64,000 nucleotides of DNA from Lacticaseibacillus absianus (GTDB lineage: Bacteria; Bacillota; Bacilli; Lactobacillales; Lactobacillaceae). The stretch is from assembly GCF_013407595.1 (NCBI RefSeq), contig NZ_JABEKX010000005.1, positions 29,529 through 93,528 on the forward strand. The letters run 5' to 3'. The notes under the pieces are model-generated. The model searched no databases, was not told where the DNA came from, and saw only the letters and a program-made list of their open reading frames with translations. Shown piece by piece: positions 1-7,864 of the stretch. Every line of letters starts with the position of its first letter. Within the stretch, counting starts at the first letter, position 1. The position numbers and the translations under genes are program-made.

Positions 1-90
1 GCACCGGCATCACCTGCTGACACCGGCGCCTGCGAAGTCTTCGGCGGCGTGAGGCAGATCACATCAAAAGCGCTGTGCCATAACCTCTGG

Positions 91-280
91 TGGCACGACT
101 ATTCCATAACGTGACGTGCCATAACGCAACGCCCTTTCTAACGCATGTCTGCCTGTAACTCACTCCGTTCGAACGGGCAGCGCAAGCCGTATAAGAGCGA
201 TCCCCTGTAAAACCTAAGTTCGGGTTTTTCAGGGGATCGCTCTTATACTCTGGGCTAAAACCGCGTTATGGCACAGCCCC
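91..280 (+). repeat. Intergenic hairpin repeat, copy 1
   Basis: Left end reads TGGCACGACTATTCCA and right end GTTATGGCACAGCCCC. The centre is a perfect 17-bp stem (191-207 with 230-246) capped by AAACCTAAGTTCGGGTTT, which itself pairs. Flank CTGGGCTAAAACCGC follows the stem. Copy 2 at 2531-2713 shares almost the whole length in the same orientation but has a different stem sequence that is still paired. No gene is visible in 1-297. Function unknown. Confidence 0.8.
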
Positions 281-297
281 TTCGTTATGGTCATGGG

Positions 298-1044
298 TCA
301 GATCCGGCGACCCTGCGCCCGCCGCACGAGGTCGGCGAACAGGCGCAGTTGCAGGTGGTCGTTCAGGTAGAGGTTCTCGGGGTGCCACTGCACACCGAGG
401 CATTGATCGCCGTGGGTGCTCTCGATCGCCTCGACCACGCCGTCGGGGGCGGTCGCACTGACCTGCAGGCCGGCACCGAGCCGCTGAACGGCCTGGTGGT
501 GGCGGGAGTTGACGGTCGCGCGCTTGCCGATCAGCGCGTGCAGGTGGCTGCCGTCGCGCACCCGCACGGGGTGGGTCGGGTACTGGCCGTTGGGCCCGAT
601 CCCGTGCCGGATGGTCGCGGTGGGAAAATCGGTCTCGAGGTCTTGGTAGAGGTTGCCCCCCAGCGCGACGTTCAGGATCTGCATCCCGCGGCAGATCGCG
701 AAGATCGGTTTCCCCTGCTTGACCGTGGCGCGGATCAGCGCGAGCTCGAACACGTCCTCAGGGTAGACGACCTCACCCATCTGTGGGGTGGGGTCTTCCC
801 CGTAAAACTGCGGATCGATGTCCGGGCCACCGGGCAGCATCAGCCCATCGAACAGGTGGATGTACTGGTCGACCAGTGTGTTGACCAGGCCGTACTGTTC
901 CGGAAACGGTAGGACGATCGGCGTCCCACCGGTTTGGATGATCGCGTTTTTGATCATGTTCGGAATGATATCCGCATTGTTATAGTTGATCACCGGCGAC
1001 GGTTCGGACATTGTGTCGGCGACGATCGCGATAGTTGGGCGCAT
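298..1044 (-). CDS. Gamma-glutamyl-gamma-aminobutyrate hydrolase family (peptidase C26) class I glutamine amidotransferase
   Basis: A 248-residue protein of the PuuD-like C26 family, which hydrolyses gamma-glutamyl amides in the cytosol. The nucleophile elbow FAICRGMQ places Cys118, and the WHPE motif gives His221 and Glu223, so the triad is complete. Length fits the family (about 240). The ATG at 1044 was chosen because AAAGGTGGT lies just upstream; longer in-frame starts lack a ribosome site. It is divergent from the sigma-factor gene at 1197 and stands alone. The natural substrate cannot be told from sequence. Confidence 0.85.
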   Translation of the reverse strand: MRPTIAIVADTMSEPSPVINYNNADIIPNMIKNAIIQTGGTPIVLPFPEQYGLVNTLVDQYIHLFDGLMLPGGPDIDPQFYGEDPTPQMGEVVYPEDVFELALIRATVKQGKPIFAICRGMQILNVALGGNLYQDLETDFPTATIRHGIGPNGQYPTHPVRVRDGSHLHALIGKRATVNSRHHQAVQRLGAGLQVSATAPDGVVEAIESTHGDQCLGVQWHPENLYLNDHLQLRLFADLVRRAQGRRI

Positions 1045-1196
1045 CACACCACCACCTTTCTCCTCTATCGTATCGAATCCGAGGGGGTGACCGCCATTTT
1101 GCCGCTTTTTGGAGATGAGCCCCACTTTTTTGGGGTGCACCTGTCAGAATTCAACGCTCGGGTGCGTATGATAGGTGTAGGGGAAAGCGGGTGAAG

Positions 1197-1730
1197 ATGA
1201 TGACCGACCAAGAACTAGTCGCACAGCTACGGGCCCAGACGGACACCGCACTGGTGGCCTTGATCAACGCGTATGGGGTCCTCATTCGGCAGGTCGCACT
1301 GCGCTATCTGAGTGATGAATATGGCCGAGGATACTTGAGTGACGTCGAGAATCGCGTTTACTACAAGGTGTGGACGCGTATCGCGACCTATGATCCAACG
1401 AAGGGGACGCTCGCGGCGTGGCTCGCGGCGGTCGCCAAACATCAAGCGCTTGACTATCAGCGCGGGTTAGCGGCTGACTTGCGGGTGCTCGATATCGACA
1501 CGGTGGACGTGGTCGCGCCGTCGGTAGGCGAACCGCTGGAGTGGGCAGTCCTCTTCGCACCGCTGACGTCGATCGAGCGGCAAGTCTTCGAGCTGTTCTT
1601 CGTGCAGGGGTTAGATGCAAGCGGCGTGGCCCAGCGCCTCCATATGCGGCGTAGCGCAGTCTACCAGCATCTGTCTCGAGGCCGCAAAAAACTGCGGCAA
1701 GGAGGTGGTATCAATGGCGATCCTCAGTAA
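1197..1730 (+). CDS. ECF-like RNA polymerase sigma factor
   Basis: About 177 residues with a sigma region-2-like N-terminal half (aromatic-rich segment around VYYKVWTRIATYDPTKG) and a C-terminal region-4 helix-turn-helix (SIERQVFELFFVQGLD then SAVYQHLSRGRKKLRQ). This is the layout of small extracytoplasmic-function sigma factors that direct RNA polymerase to a few promoters. Start is uncertain: GTG 1191, ATG 1197 and ATG 1200 are all possible; AGGGGAAAG at 1179-1187 best suits ATG 1197. Its 3' end overlaps the next gene by 17 bp, so the two are translationally coupled. Lactobacilli have few such sigma factors, so the pair may be a dedicated regulon. Confidence 0.75.
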   Translation: MMTDQELVAQLRAQTDTALVALINAYGVLIRQVALRYLSDEYGRGYLSDVENRVYYKVWTRIATYDPTKGTLAAWLAAVAKHQALDYQRGLAADLRVLDIDTVDVVAPSVGEPLEWAVLFAPLTSIERQVFELFFVQGLDASGVAQRLHMRRSAVYQHLSRGRKKLRQGGGINGDPQ

Positions 1731-2478
1731 TCCGTTCATCCACGTCGTTGAGGCAATGAACGGGACACCGACGCGCCCTGTCGGGTTGACAACGGCGTTG
1801 ACCCAACGCTACAAGGCGCGTGAAGCGGCGCTGTATATCACAATGCACCAGGTGATGGCACAGGTCGGCACGTTGCTAACACCTGGCGAGCGAGTCGTCA
1901 ACCTGATGCCGATGACTAACGAGGCGAACTCTGGCGTCGCAACGGACGGTCTGATGGGGATGTACGCACCCAAGAATGCAGCGGCTAAGCAGTACGCGGC
2001 GGCGCAGGACAGCCTGCGTGGCAATCGGCTGTGGGTCTTCACGACGCAACGCCTCCTGTTCTTTACCGTGATTGAGTTTCTGGATGATCCGGGGGCATAC
2101 CAGGCATACCCGTACGCGCGTATTCGGCGAATGAAGCTGGCCGAGCGGCACATCAGTATTCCGGGCAACGCGCACTTCTGGCAGCGGACGCGGGTCAGCT
2201 GGTACGCGGTGGACTTCCAGACTGAGGACGGCAACATCTTCACGGAGACATTGACGCCAGCGAATGCGGCCTTACTCAAGCGAAATCTGTTACAACTTCC
2301 AGCGATGGCAGACATTGAGCTGACCGATGGCGTGACGCGCAATAACCGGTGGGACGCTGTGATGAGTAATTCGGCGTTGCATGGTAAGCTCTTGATGGGC
2401 TTCTTTTGGGTCGTCGCCATCCCGTTTCTTCTATGGCTGACCTGGATGGCGATCATGGCGGGGATGGGGCGTGCTTGA
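1714..2478 (+). CDS. PH-like-domain protein with C-terminal membrane helix; possible partner of the ECF sigma factor
   Basis: 254 residues from ATG 1714, which has a strong AAGGAGGT at 1699-1706 inside the end of the sigma gene. The middle (LTPGERVV, then RLWVFTTQRLLFF and YARIRRMKL) resembles bacterial PH-like domains that typically carry GER...TNKRL motifs. A hydrophobic helix rich in F, W and L sits near residues 225-250, so the body is probably cytoplasmic and tail-anchored. Overlap with the sigma gene suggests a joint role, perhaps as membrane regulator or anti-sigma factor, but no known anti-sigma domain is visible. That role is inference. Confidence 0.6.
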   Translation: MAILSNPFIHVVEAMNGTPTRPVGLTTALTQRYKAREAALYITMHQVMAQVGTLLTPGERVVNLMPMTNEANSGVATDGLMGMYAPKNAAAKQYAAAQDSLRGNRLWVFTTQRLLFFTVIEFLDDPGAYQAYPYARIRRMKLAERHISIPGNAHFWQRTRVSWYAVDFQTEDGNIFTETLTPANAALLKRNLLQLPAMADIELTDGVTRNNRWDAVMSNSALHGKLLMGFFWVVAIPFLLWLTWMAIMAGMGRA

Positions 2479-2530
2479 TGCCCGACCGTTGCCAAGGGGC
2501 CGTGACATAATTAACGGCCTAAAAATGAAT

Positions 2531-2713
2531 CACCACTATTCCAGAATAGTACGACCAAAAAGCAACGCCCTTTCTACGTATGTCTGCCCGTCACTCACGA
2601 CGTTCGAACGAGCAGAGCAAGCCGTATAAGACAGGCTCCCCACAAAACCTAAGTTCGGGTTTTGCAGGGAGCCTGTCTGATACTCTGGGCTAAAACCGCT
2701 CTATGGCTCAGCC
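2531..2713 (+). repeat. Intergenic hairpin repeat, copy 2
   Basis: Same layout and orientation as copy 1: CACTATTCCAGAATAGT at the left, a shared middle (GCAACGCCCTTTCTA...GCAAGCCGTATAAG), a 12-bp outer stem 2629-2640/2667-2678, inner AAACCTAAGTTCGGGTTT, then CTGGGCTAAAACCGC and ATGGCTCAGCC. The stem sequence differs from copy 1 on both sides, keeping the pairing. With copy 1 it brackets the amidotransferase and sigma-factor genes. Confidence 0.8.
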
Positions 2714-2723
2714 TCTTTGTGGG

Positions 2724-2942
2724 TCACGACTGGTCGCTGTCGTCAGTCGTGTCGTGGTGCTTGTGCTTGCGGCGAGTCATCATCCAGAAGCCGCCGAGGA
2801 CGAAGGCGACGCCGATCGTCAGCATGCCTGGACGGATGTTCGTCGTTCCTGGGCCGGCCGGTGAAAGCATGATGATGTAGAAGCCGATCGCCAAGAACAG
2901 TAATCCGGCGGTCGACGACCAGGACCCGGACTGCTTTTTCAT
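2724..2942 (-). CDS. Small two-helix membrane protein, unknown function
   Basis: 72 residues with two predicted membrane helices (about residues 12-28 and 38-54) and a His/Asp-rich charged tail. AGAGGG precedes the ATG, and the start nearly touches the stop of the upstream minus-strand gene at 2944, so the two are probably co-transcribed. I recognise no family. The coding case rests on the ribosome site, the coupling and the clear hydrophobic pattern. Confidence 0.6.
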   Translation of the reverse strand: MKKQSGSWSSTAGLLFLAIGFYIIMLSPAGPGTTNIRPGMLTIGVAFVLGGFWMMTRRKHKHHDTTDDSDQS

Positions 2943-2943
2943 A

Positions 2944-3168
2944 TCAGCCCTCTACGCCGACTTGGAAGTAGAGAACAGACGCCCAGCGTTGCGCCTTGAT
3001 CGTGGCTTTGGCCAACTTAGCGGCGGCTTCAAGGTCGTCCATGTTGGTCTCGAACAGCAGCTTCATGCCGTTTTTGGAGACGAACTTGAAGGTGACGCCG
3101 TTTTCGTTGTAAGCCTCGAGGGTCTCGATCATCTTGTCAGCAGAGATGGGTGCGTTGATAAAAATCAT
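2944..3168 (-). CDS. Small protein of unknown function
   Basis: 74 residues, soluble, mixed alpha/beta composition with no membrane segment. AAAGGAG lies 8 bases before ATG 3168. It follows the EIIC gene on the same strand but a hairpin separates them, and it runs into the 2724-2942 gene with 1-bp spacing. Sequence suggests a compact ferredoxin-like or stress-type fold (two predicted beta hairpins around a helix DDLEAAAKLAKATIKA), but no family is recognised. Confidence 0.65.
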   Translation of the reverse strand: MIFINAPISADKMIETLEAYNENGVTFKFVSKNGMKLLFETNMDDLEAAAKLAKATIKAQRWASVLYFQVGVEG

Positions 3169-3214
3169 GGTATTGGCTCCTTTTGTGTCTCAATATTTGG
3201 TTTCACCGATAATA

Positions 3215-3253
3215 ATAAGCCACCGGCCCGCGTAAACGCAACCAATGGCTTAT
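3215..3253 (-). terminator. Probable terminator after the EIIC gene
   Basis: ATAAGCCA at 3215-3222 pairs with TGGCTTAT at 3246-3253; on the minus strand the stem is followed by a short T-rich run (TTATTATC). It lies just past the EIIC stop at 3270. Confidence 0.5.
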
Positions 3254-3269
3254 CATCAGGCGTTCAGGA

Positions 3270-4634
3270 TCAGCCTTCCAGCTCCTCTTCCTGCATCCGG
3301 CTGGACGCCATAACGAATGGCAGCCAGATGAAGAAGGCGATGACCATGTTGACCAAGGCCAACAGTGCGGCGCGGAAGTCGAAGTTCGTGGCCATGAACG
3401 CGTTGAGGATCGGTGGTGTGATCCATGGGACCGCGATCTGGACTGGGTTGACCCAGCCAGCCATCGTCACGAAGTACGCGATCAGCGTGTTCAGGACAGG
3501 CGCAACGATGAACGGGATGAAGTAGATGGCGTTCAGCACGATCGGCAGCCCGAACATCACAGGTTCGTTGATGTTGAACAGCCCAGGGGCAAAGGCCAGC
3601 TTCGCGACCGTCTTTTCATCGGCACGCTTGGAGAAGATCAGGATCGCCAGCAGTAAGACGATCGTCCCACCGGAACCGCCGAACCAAACGTAAGCATCGA
3701 AGGAACCGCGGACCCACTTGAACGGAAGCGGATCGCCGGCTTGCAATGCCGCGATGTTTTGGATCTGGGACGTGCCCCAGATGGATTCCAGAACGGGACC
3801 GAGCACGTTCGGGCCGTGGATCCCGAAGAACCAGAAGACCTGAACGAGCAGGGAAACCAGGATCACCATCCAGCCGGACTGCCCAGCGTGCAGCAGTGGG
3901 GCTTGGATCGTGGCGGACAGCCAGTCGCCGAAGACCTTACCAGTCACGCTGGTGAAGATCCAGTTGACGATCGAGACGGTGTACAGGGCCGCGATCCCTG
4001 GGATCAGGGACGTGAAGGCCTTGGACACAGCCGGTGGAACGGTGTCTGGCATCTTGATGCAGATGTCTTTCTTCATCAGGAAAATGTAAACAACGAGGGC
4101 CAGTGCACCGAAAATCATGGCAGTAAACAGACTGGCGGAACCTAAGTTACCCGTTGAGAAGGCGCCGTTGACGGTGACGGACTTGTCACCGACCACAGCC
4201 CCGGCATCGGTCAGGACCTTAGCGGCGCTGCTGGACAGGTTCTTGCCCAACGCGACGCTGGTGGTGCCGTTGATGCCCATGAAGAATGCGGCCAGTGAGA
4301 CCAGCGTCCCGGCAACGCCATCGACTTCATACTGCGTGGACAGGTTGTAGCCCCACATGGCAGCGAAGAAGATCGCGAAGATCGTCAGAGATGCTGTCCC
4401 CACCGTGTTGTCGATCGCGATGATCGGCTGGACCGCGTTGACGAAGCCGGTCCAGCCCCACTGTGTTGGATACGTTTGCAAAAGCGCATTCAACAAGGTG
4501 GCTAAAGAGCCGGCCATGGTGATCGGTAACGTGGCGATGAACGCGTCACGCAGTGCGACCAACCACCGAATTGAGCCGATTTTCGCCGCGACAGGCACGA
4601 CGTACTTTTCAAGCCAATTCATAATTGCTTGCAT
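3270..4634 (-). CDS. PTS sugar transporter subunit IIC, lactose/cellobiose family
   Basis: 454 residues, the usual length for a stand-alone EIIC of the Lac/Cel family, which moves a sugar across the membrane while EIIB phosphorylates it. Around ten hydrophobic segments are visible, plus the family's GIHGPNVLGPVL stretch and the NINEPVMFGLPIVLN motif near the substrate site. Start ATG 4634 has GGGAGGTC upstream; the reading frame stays open further upstream but with no ribosome site and non-EIIC-like sequence. No EIIA or EIIB lies nearby, so it must borrow partners encoded elsewhere. RpiR regulator gene lies directly upstream. Confidence 0.9.
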   Translation of the reverse strand: MQAIMNWLEKYVVPVAAKIGSIRWLVALRDAFIATLPITMAGSLATLLNALLQTYPTQWGWTGFVNAVQPIIAIDNTVGTASLTIFAIFFAAMWGYNLSTQYEVDGVAGTLVSLAAFFMGINGTTSVALGKNLSSSAAKVLTDAGAVVGDKSVTVNGAFSTGNLGSASLFTAMIFGALALVVYIFLMKKDICIKMPDTVPPAVSKAFTSLIPGIAALYTVSIVNWIFTSVTGKVFGDWLSATIQAPLLHAGQSGWMVILVSLLVQVFWFFGIHGPNVLGPVLESIWGTSQIQNIAALQAGDPLPFKWVRGSFDAYVWFGGSGGTIVLLLAILIFSKRADEKTVAKLAFAPGLFNINEPVMFGLPIVLNAIYFIPFIVAPVLNTLIAYFVTMAGWVNPVQIAVPWITPPILNAFMATNFDFRAALLALVNMVIAFFIWLPFVMASSRMQEEELEG

Positions 4635-4886
4635 ATAGTTGACCTCCCATAGTATATGAGTTGACCCAGCTGCGTGAATGCCGCGCGTCGCCGCCGTCCA
4701 GAAAATGTTCCGGATTGGTGGGGACCCATTAGCAGATCGCGCATGACTATGATCGAATAAAGTTGCCTGGACACGCCTAACGCCATGCCTGACGCTGAAG
4801 CGCGCTTGAGGTGTCCCCCCGGGCACATCAAGCTGACAACGGTGATTCTGGCCAGAATCGTGTGGTGTCAGTGACCACATTTTTAG

Positions 4887-4937
4887 TGTAACCGGTTGCA
4901 GTCCAAAAGTATAGAATTTAAGTATACAAAAAAACAA
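4887..4937 (-). promoter_or_regulatory. Promoter with cre-like CcpA site ahead of the EIIC gene
   Basis: On the minus strand, TTGTTT (4932-4937) and TATACT (4908-4913) are 18 bp apart. The palindrome TGTAACCGGTTGCA at 4887-4900 fits the CcpA cre consensus with one change and sits about at the transcription start, where it would block elongation or initiation under catabolite repression. The transcript would then have a leader of about 260 nt before ATG 4634. Within it, GATTCTGGCCAGAATC (4844-4859) is a perfect palindrome, and GTGGT/ACCAC pair at 4863-4879. No known riboswitch was recognised in the leader. Confidence 0.55.
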
Positions 4938-4951
4938 AAATGCAAAACAAA

Positions 4952-4977
4952 AACATGTCATCTACCCGTGACATGTT
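4952..4977 (-). terminator. Terminator of the RpiR gene
   Basis: AACATGTCA (4952-4960) pairs with TGACATGTT (4969-4977); on the minus strand the stem runs into a T-rich stretch. Confidence 0.75.
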
Positions 4978-5003
4978 CCGCTGTTTTCTTATTAATTTTC
5001 TTA

Positions 5004-5762
5004 TCATTCAGTAAGTTGATTATGAAGTGGCTGCTCGGCCAGCCGGTGCGCGATCAGCTCGATCAGGTAGACGATCGGGACCTGGGTGGTCAGATTTAGG
5101 TCGCCGTGCTTGATCTCTGGCATGTAGTAGGCGATCACGAGGTCGCTCATGTGCGCGAGCGTCGAATCACTGCGGTTGGTGACCGCGATCACGTAGACGC
5201 CGTTTTGCTGCGCGCGGCTGGCCATCTCGATCACCTGGTGGCTCTCGCCGGAGACGGACAAGACGATCATCACCGTGTCCTTGAGGATCGGGTTGTGGGT
5301 CGGGAAGGGGTAGTACGGGTCGGTGATCGACAGGCTGAACTTGCCCGCGTTGGACCAGTAGCGGGCACCGTATTGGGCGAGCGACTGGCCGGTGCCGATG
5401 CCGCACAGCAGGACCATCGGGGCTGGGGCGATGTGGCCCAGCGCCTGGTCGATCAGCTTGGCGAAGTCGACGGTGTTGACGTTCTCGAAGAATTCCGCGA
5501 TCGGGACCGTGATGTCGTAGCCGGCCTCTTCCTTGGCCTGCACGAGGCTCGCGCGGTGTTGCTTGATCGCGTAGCGCAGCTCGGAGTAGCCTTCGAAGCC
5601 CATCTTGTTGGCGAAGCGCAGGATGGTGGTGGTGCTGACGTGGGCTTTTTCTGCCAGTTCGCGGATGGTCATTTTCTCCACGATGGCTTGGTGCTGGTTG
5701 ATATAGGTATAAACTGCGGACTCAAGCCCGTTCAGCGTCCGTAACTTGTCATACGGGAACAT
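5004..5762 (-). CDS. MurR/RpiR family transcriptional regulator
   Basis: 252 residues. An N-terminal HTH_6 domain (about residues 1-75, with MTIRELAEKAHVSTTTILRFANKMGF) is followed by a SIS sugar-phosphate-binding domain (about 105-230, with VLSVSGESHQVIEMA). Start ATG 5762 is set by GGAGG nine bases upstream. Family members sense phosphosugars and repress or activate sugar genes. Its position directly upstream of the EIIC gene on the same strand, with a terminator between, points to control of that transporter. Confidence 0.88.
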   Translation of the reverse strand: MFPYDKLRTLNGLESAVYTYINQHQAIVEKMTIRELAEKAHVSTTTILRFANKMGFEGYSELRYAIKQHRASLVQAKEEAGYDITVPIAEFFENVNTVDFAKLIDQALGHIAPAPMVLLCGIGTGQSLAQYGARYWSNAGKFSLSITDPYYPFPTHNPILKDTVMIVLSVSGESHQVIEMASRAQQNGVYVIAVTNRSDSTLAHMSDLVIAYYMPEIKHGDLNLTTQVPIVYLIELIAHRLAEQPLHNQLTE

Positions 5763-5828
5763 GGCAGCTGGCCTCCTACGGCAAAATATTGATGCCTTCA
5801 TCATAACATAATTTGTCACGTCAAAAAA

Positions 5829-5867
5829 ACGCTTTCGGCCAGCCGGTAACAGCCGGCGCCAAAGCGT
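5829..5867 (-). terminator. Terminator of the FAD/NAD(P)-binding gene
   Basis: ACGCTTT and AAAGCGT pair around a further GC-rich stem (GGCCAGCCGG with the matching GCCGGCGCC side). On the minus strand a run of seven T follows, ending transcription after the gene that stops at 5899. Confidence 0.75.
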
Positions 5868-5898
5868 TCAGTGACCGCGGTGCCGGTGCCCGGTCAGG

Positions 5899-7701
5899 TC
5901 AAGCCAGGCACTGGCGCGCGATGCGGTTGGCGAAGCGGAGGTTCACGTCATTGACGAACGGGCGCGGACTGGCAGTCGTCAGCCAGTTCACGCCTTCCGT
6001 CGGCACGCCCCAGAAGAACAGCTTGCCCTGCGGCTGGTGCGCAGCGTTGAGCAGCTGCTGGGTCTGGCGGTCGACTAGGACCGCACCGGTCTGGAAGCGG
6101 CGGTCGCCGGGCAACTGCAGTTCCGCCAGCGTTGCCAGGTCGGCGTGCAGCAGCTGGGCCAGTAGCGGGTTCTGGGCGGTGGGGGCGTTGGCCGCTGGGA
6201 CGCGCGCCTCGATCAGCGCGGTCCCGCGGTAGACCGGTGCGCCCGGCGCTGTCGCCAGGAAGTAGCCGTGTGCCGCGGTGACGTCGATGCCCGGGGGCAG
6301 GATGGTGATCACCCCCGCCTCGATCAGTGCCAGCAGCTGTTCGAGGCGAAACACCGGTGGCCCGATCGACAGGAAGTCATTGGTGCCGTTGAACCAGCGA
6401 AAGAAGAAGTCGAGGAGCTCCTCGTCGGACAGCAGCCCCTGCTCGATCACGGCGCGGACGCGGTCGCGTAGGTCGCGCAAGACTTCCAGTGCGCTGGTCA
6501 GCGGCCCGGTGGTCGTGCCAGCCTGGGCGGCGGCGATATCGGCGCGCAAGTAAGCCTTGATCGCGGCGGTCGGTGTCCCGGCCGGTGGGGTCAAGAGGCT
6601 GGCCCAGTCGAGACGAAGGGCCGCCGGTAGCGTCAGTTCAGCTACTGCCTGCTCCGGGTCGCGCAGGTGGGCGGCCTGGAACTGCGCCAACGCATCGGCG
6701 TCGACGCGTTCGGCCAAGACCTTACTGTAATACGTGTGCTCGACTTCGTGTTGCAGCGCCTGCCAGAAGGTCAACCCGGCCAGTGGCCCCGCTGTTGCCC
6801 AGCGGGTGAGCTGTGGCGGGGTGAGGAAGTGTGCGGGGGTCAGCTCGCCGGGGGCTTTTTGGTTGCGGCCCTTGGCATGGTAAGGCAGCCCACGCCGCGA
6901 ACCGGCCACCAGCCGGGGCTCGCGGCCGCTCGGATGGTAGGTCAAGCCGGTGGCGGTGCGGGTGAAGTGGCCGCCGCGGCCTTCGGTGAAGCGGCTCATG
7001 AAGTCGAAGAAGCTCAGGCCCAGTCCGCGCAGGATCACAACGTCGTCTGCCGTGAGCGTCTCCAGGTCCCCTTCAGCGGGAAAACTCGGCGGCCAGTACA
7101 GCGCCGCATGGGTATCGGCGAAGCGCAACAGATCGTTTTGCTCCCGGGTCGGGGTGTTGGGGCTGGTTCCCAGCGCCATGACCACGGCGTCGTAGTGTGC
7201 GGGGCGCTCGGCCGTCACGGTGAATCCCGTCGCCTGTGGGGTGACGGCGCTGACCAGTGTGCGGCGGTGGGTGATCGTCACGTTCGCGGCGGCGCGCCGC
7301 TGCAATTCGGTGAAGGTCCAGCGTTGGTATTCCCCGAACAAGGCGCGTGGGGGAAAGTCGTTGGGTCCAAGCGCCGCGGCGGCCGCTTGCAGGGCAGCCG
7401 GGGCATCGGTCTCGCGTAAGTACTCGGCGGCTGGTCCCTGCGCCCATTGTGCCATGTCGGGTCCGGGCCACAGTGGCCCCGGGTCGGCGACGGTCTGATC
7501 GTAAAACAGGGTCAGGTGCTGGGCGATGGTGTTCGTGACGAGCTGGGCCGGCTGATCGCGGCGCCAGACGCGCCCGCCGATCGGATAAGGGTCGAATAAG
7601 GTGATGGTCAATGGGGTCAACGGTTGCTCGCGGTGCCAGGCGATCAGCCGCTCCAAGACGAGCAGGCCGCGGGGACCGGCACCGATCAGGGCGATTCGCA
7701 T
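5899..7701 (-). CDS. FAD/NAD(P)-binding protein, HI0933/lysine-oxygenase-like
   Basis: 600 residues of the FAD-NAD(P)-binding family (Pfam PF13454 type). The dinucleotide motif IGAGPRGLLVLERL is at residues 6-19, and a second motif (VVMALGTSPNTPT) near residue 170 resembles the second FAD/NAD(P) contact of flavin monooxygenase-like proteins. Length is typical for the lactobacillal members (about 600-620). The start has AGGAGGGA upstream. Substrate is unknown. It is a single-gene unit with its own terminator, divergent from the NADH oxidase gene. Confidence 0.75.
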   Translation of the reverse strand: MRIALIGAGPRGLLVLERLIAWHREQPLTPLTITLFDPYPIGGRVWRRDQPAQLVTNTIAQHLTLFYDQTVADPGPLWPGPDMAQWAQGPAAEYLRETDAPAALQAAAAALGPNDFPPRALFGEYQRWTFTELQRRAAANVTITHRRTLVSAVTPQATGFTVTAERPAHYDAVVMALGTSPNTPTREQNDLLRFADTHAALYWPPSFPAEGDLETLTADDVVILRGLGLSFFDFMSRFTEGRGGHFTRTATGLTYHPSGREPRLVAGSRRGLPYHAKGRNQKAPGELTPAHFLTPPQLTRWATAGPLAGLTFWQALQHEVEHTYYSKVLAERVDADALAQFQAAHLRDPEQAVAELTLPAALRLDWASLLTPPAGTPTAAIKAYLRADIAAAQAGTTTGPLTSALEVLRDLRDRVRAVIEQGLLSDEELLDFFFRWFNGTNDFLSIGPPVFRLEQLLALIEAGVITILPPGIDVTAAHGYFLATAPGAPVYRGTALIEARVPAANAPTAQNPLLAQLLHADLATLAELQLPGDRRFQTGAVLVDRQTQQLLNAAHQPQGKLFFWGVPTEGVNWLTTASPRPFVNDVNLRFANRIARQCLA

Positions 7702-7864
7702 AAGGGTTCCCTCCTTGTCAGGCCACGATGGTGGGCCACTTTGATTATACCTTGCTTCGCGCGAGTTCCGAAGTGAGATGGCTTTTGCTTTGGTTTTATT
7801 CGTGCGATAATAGTAAGCAGAGACTTGTTAACGTACTTAAAGAAGAAGCGAAAGGGTGGCGACC

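Noticed and set aside
4619..4831. 70-residue frame in the EIIC leader
   Set aside because: No ribosome site, unusual composition, overlaps the EIIC start; more likely an untranslated leader.
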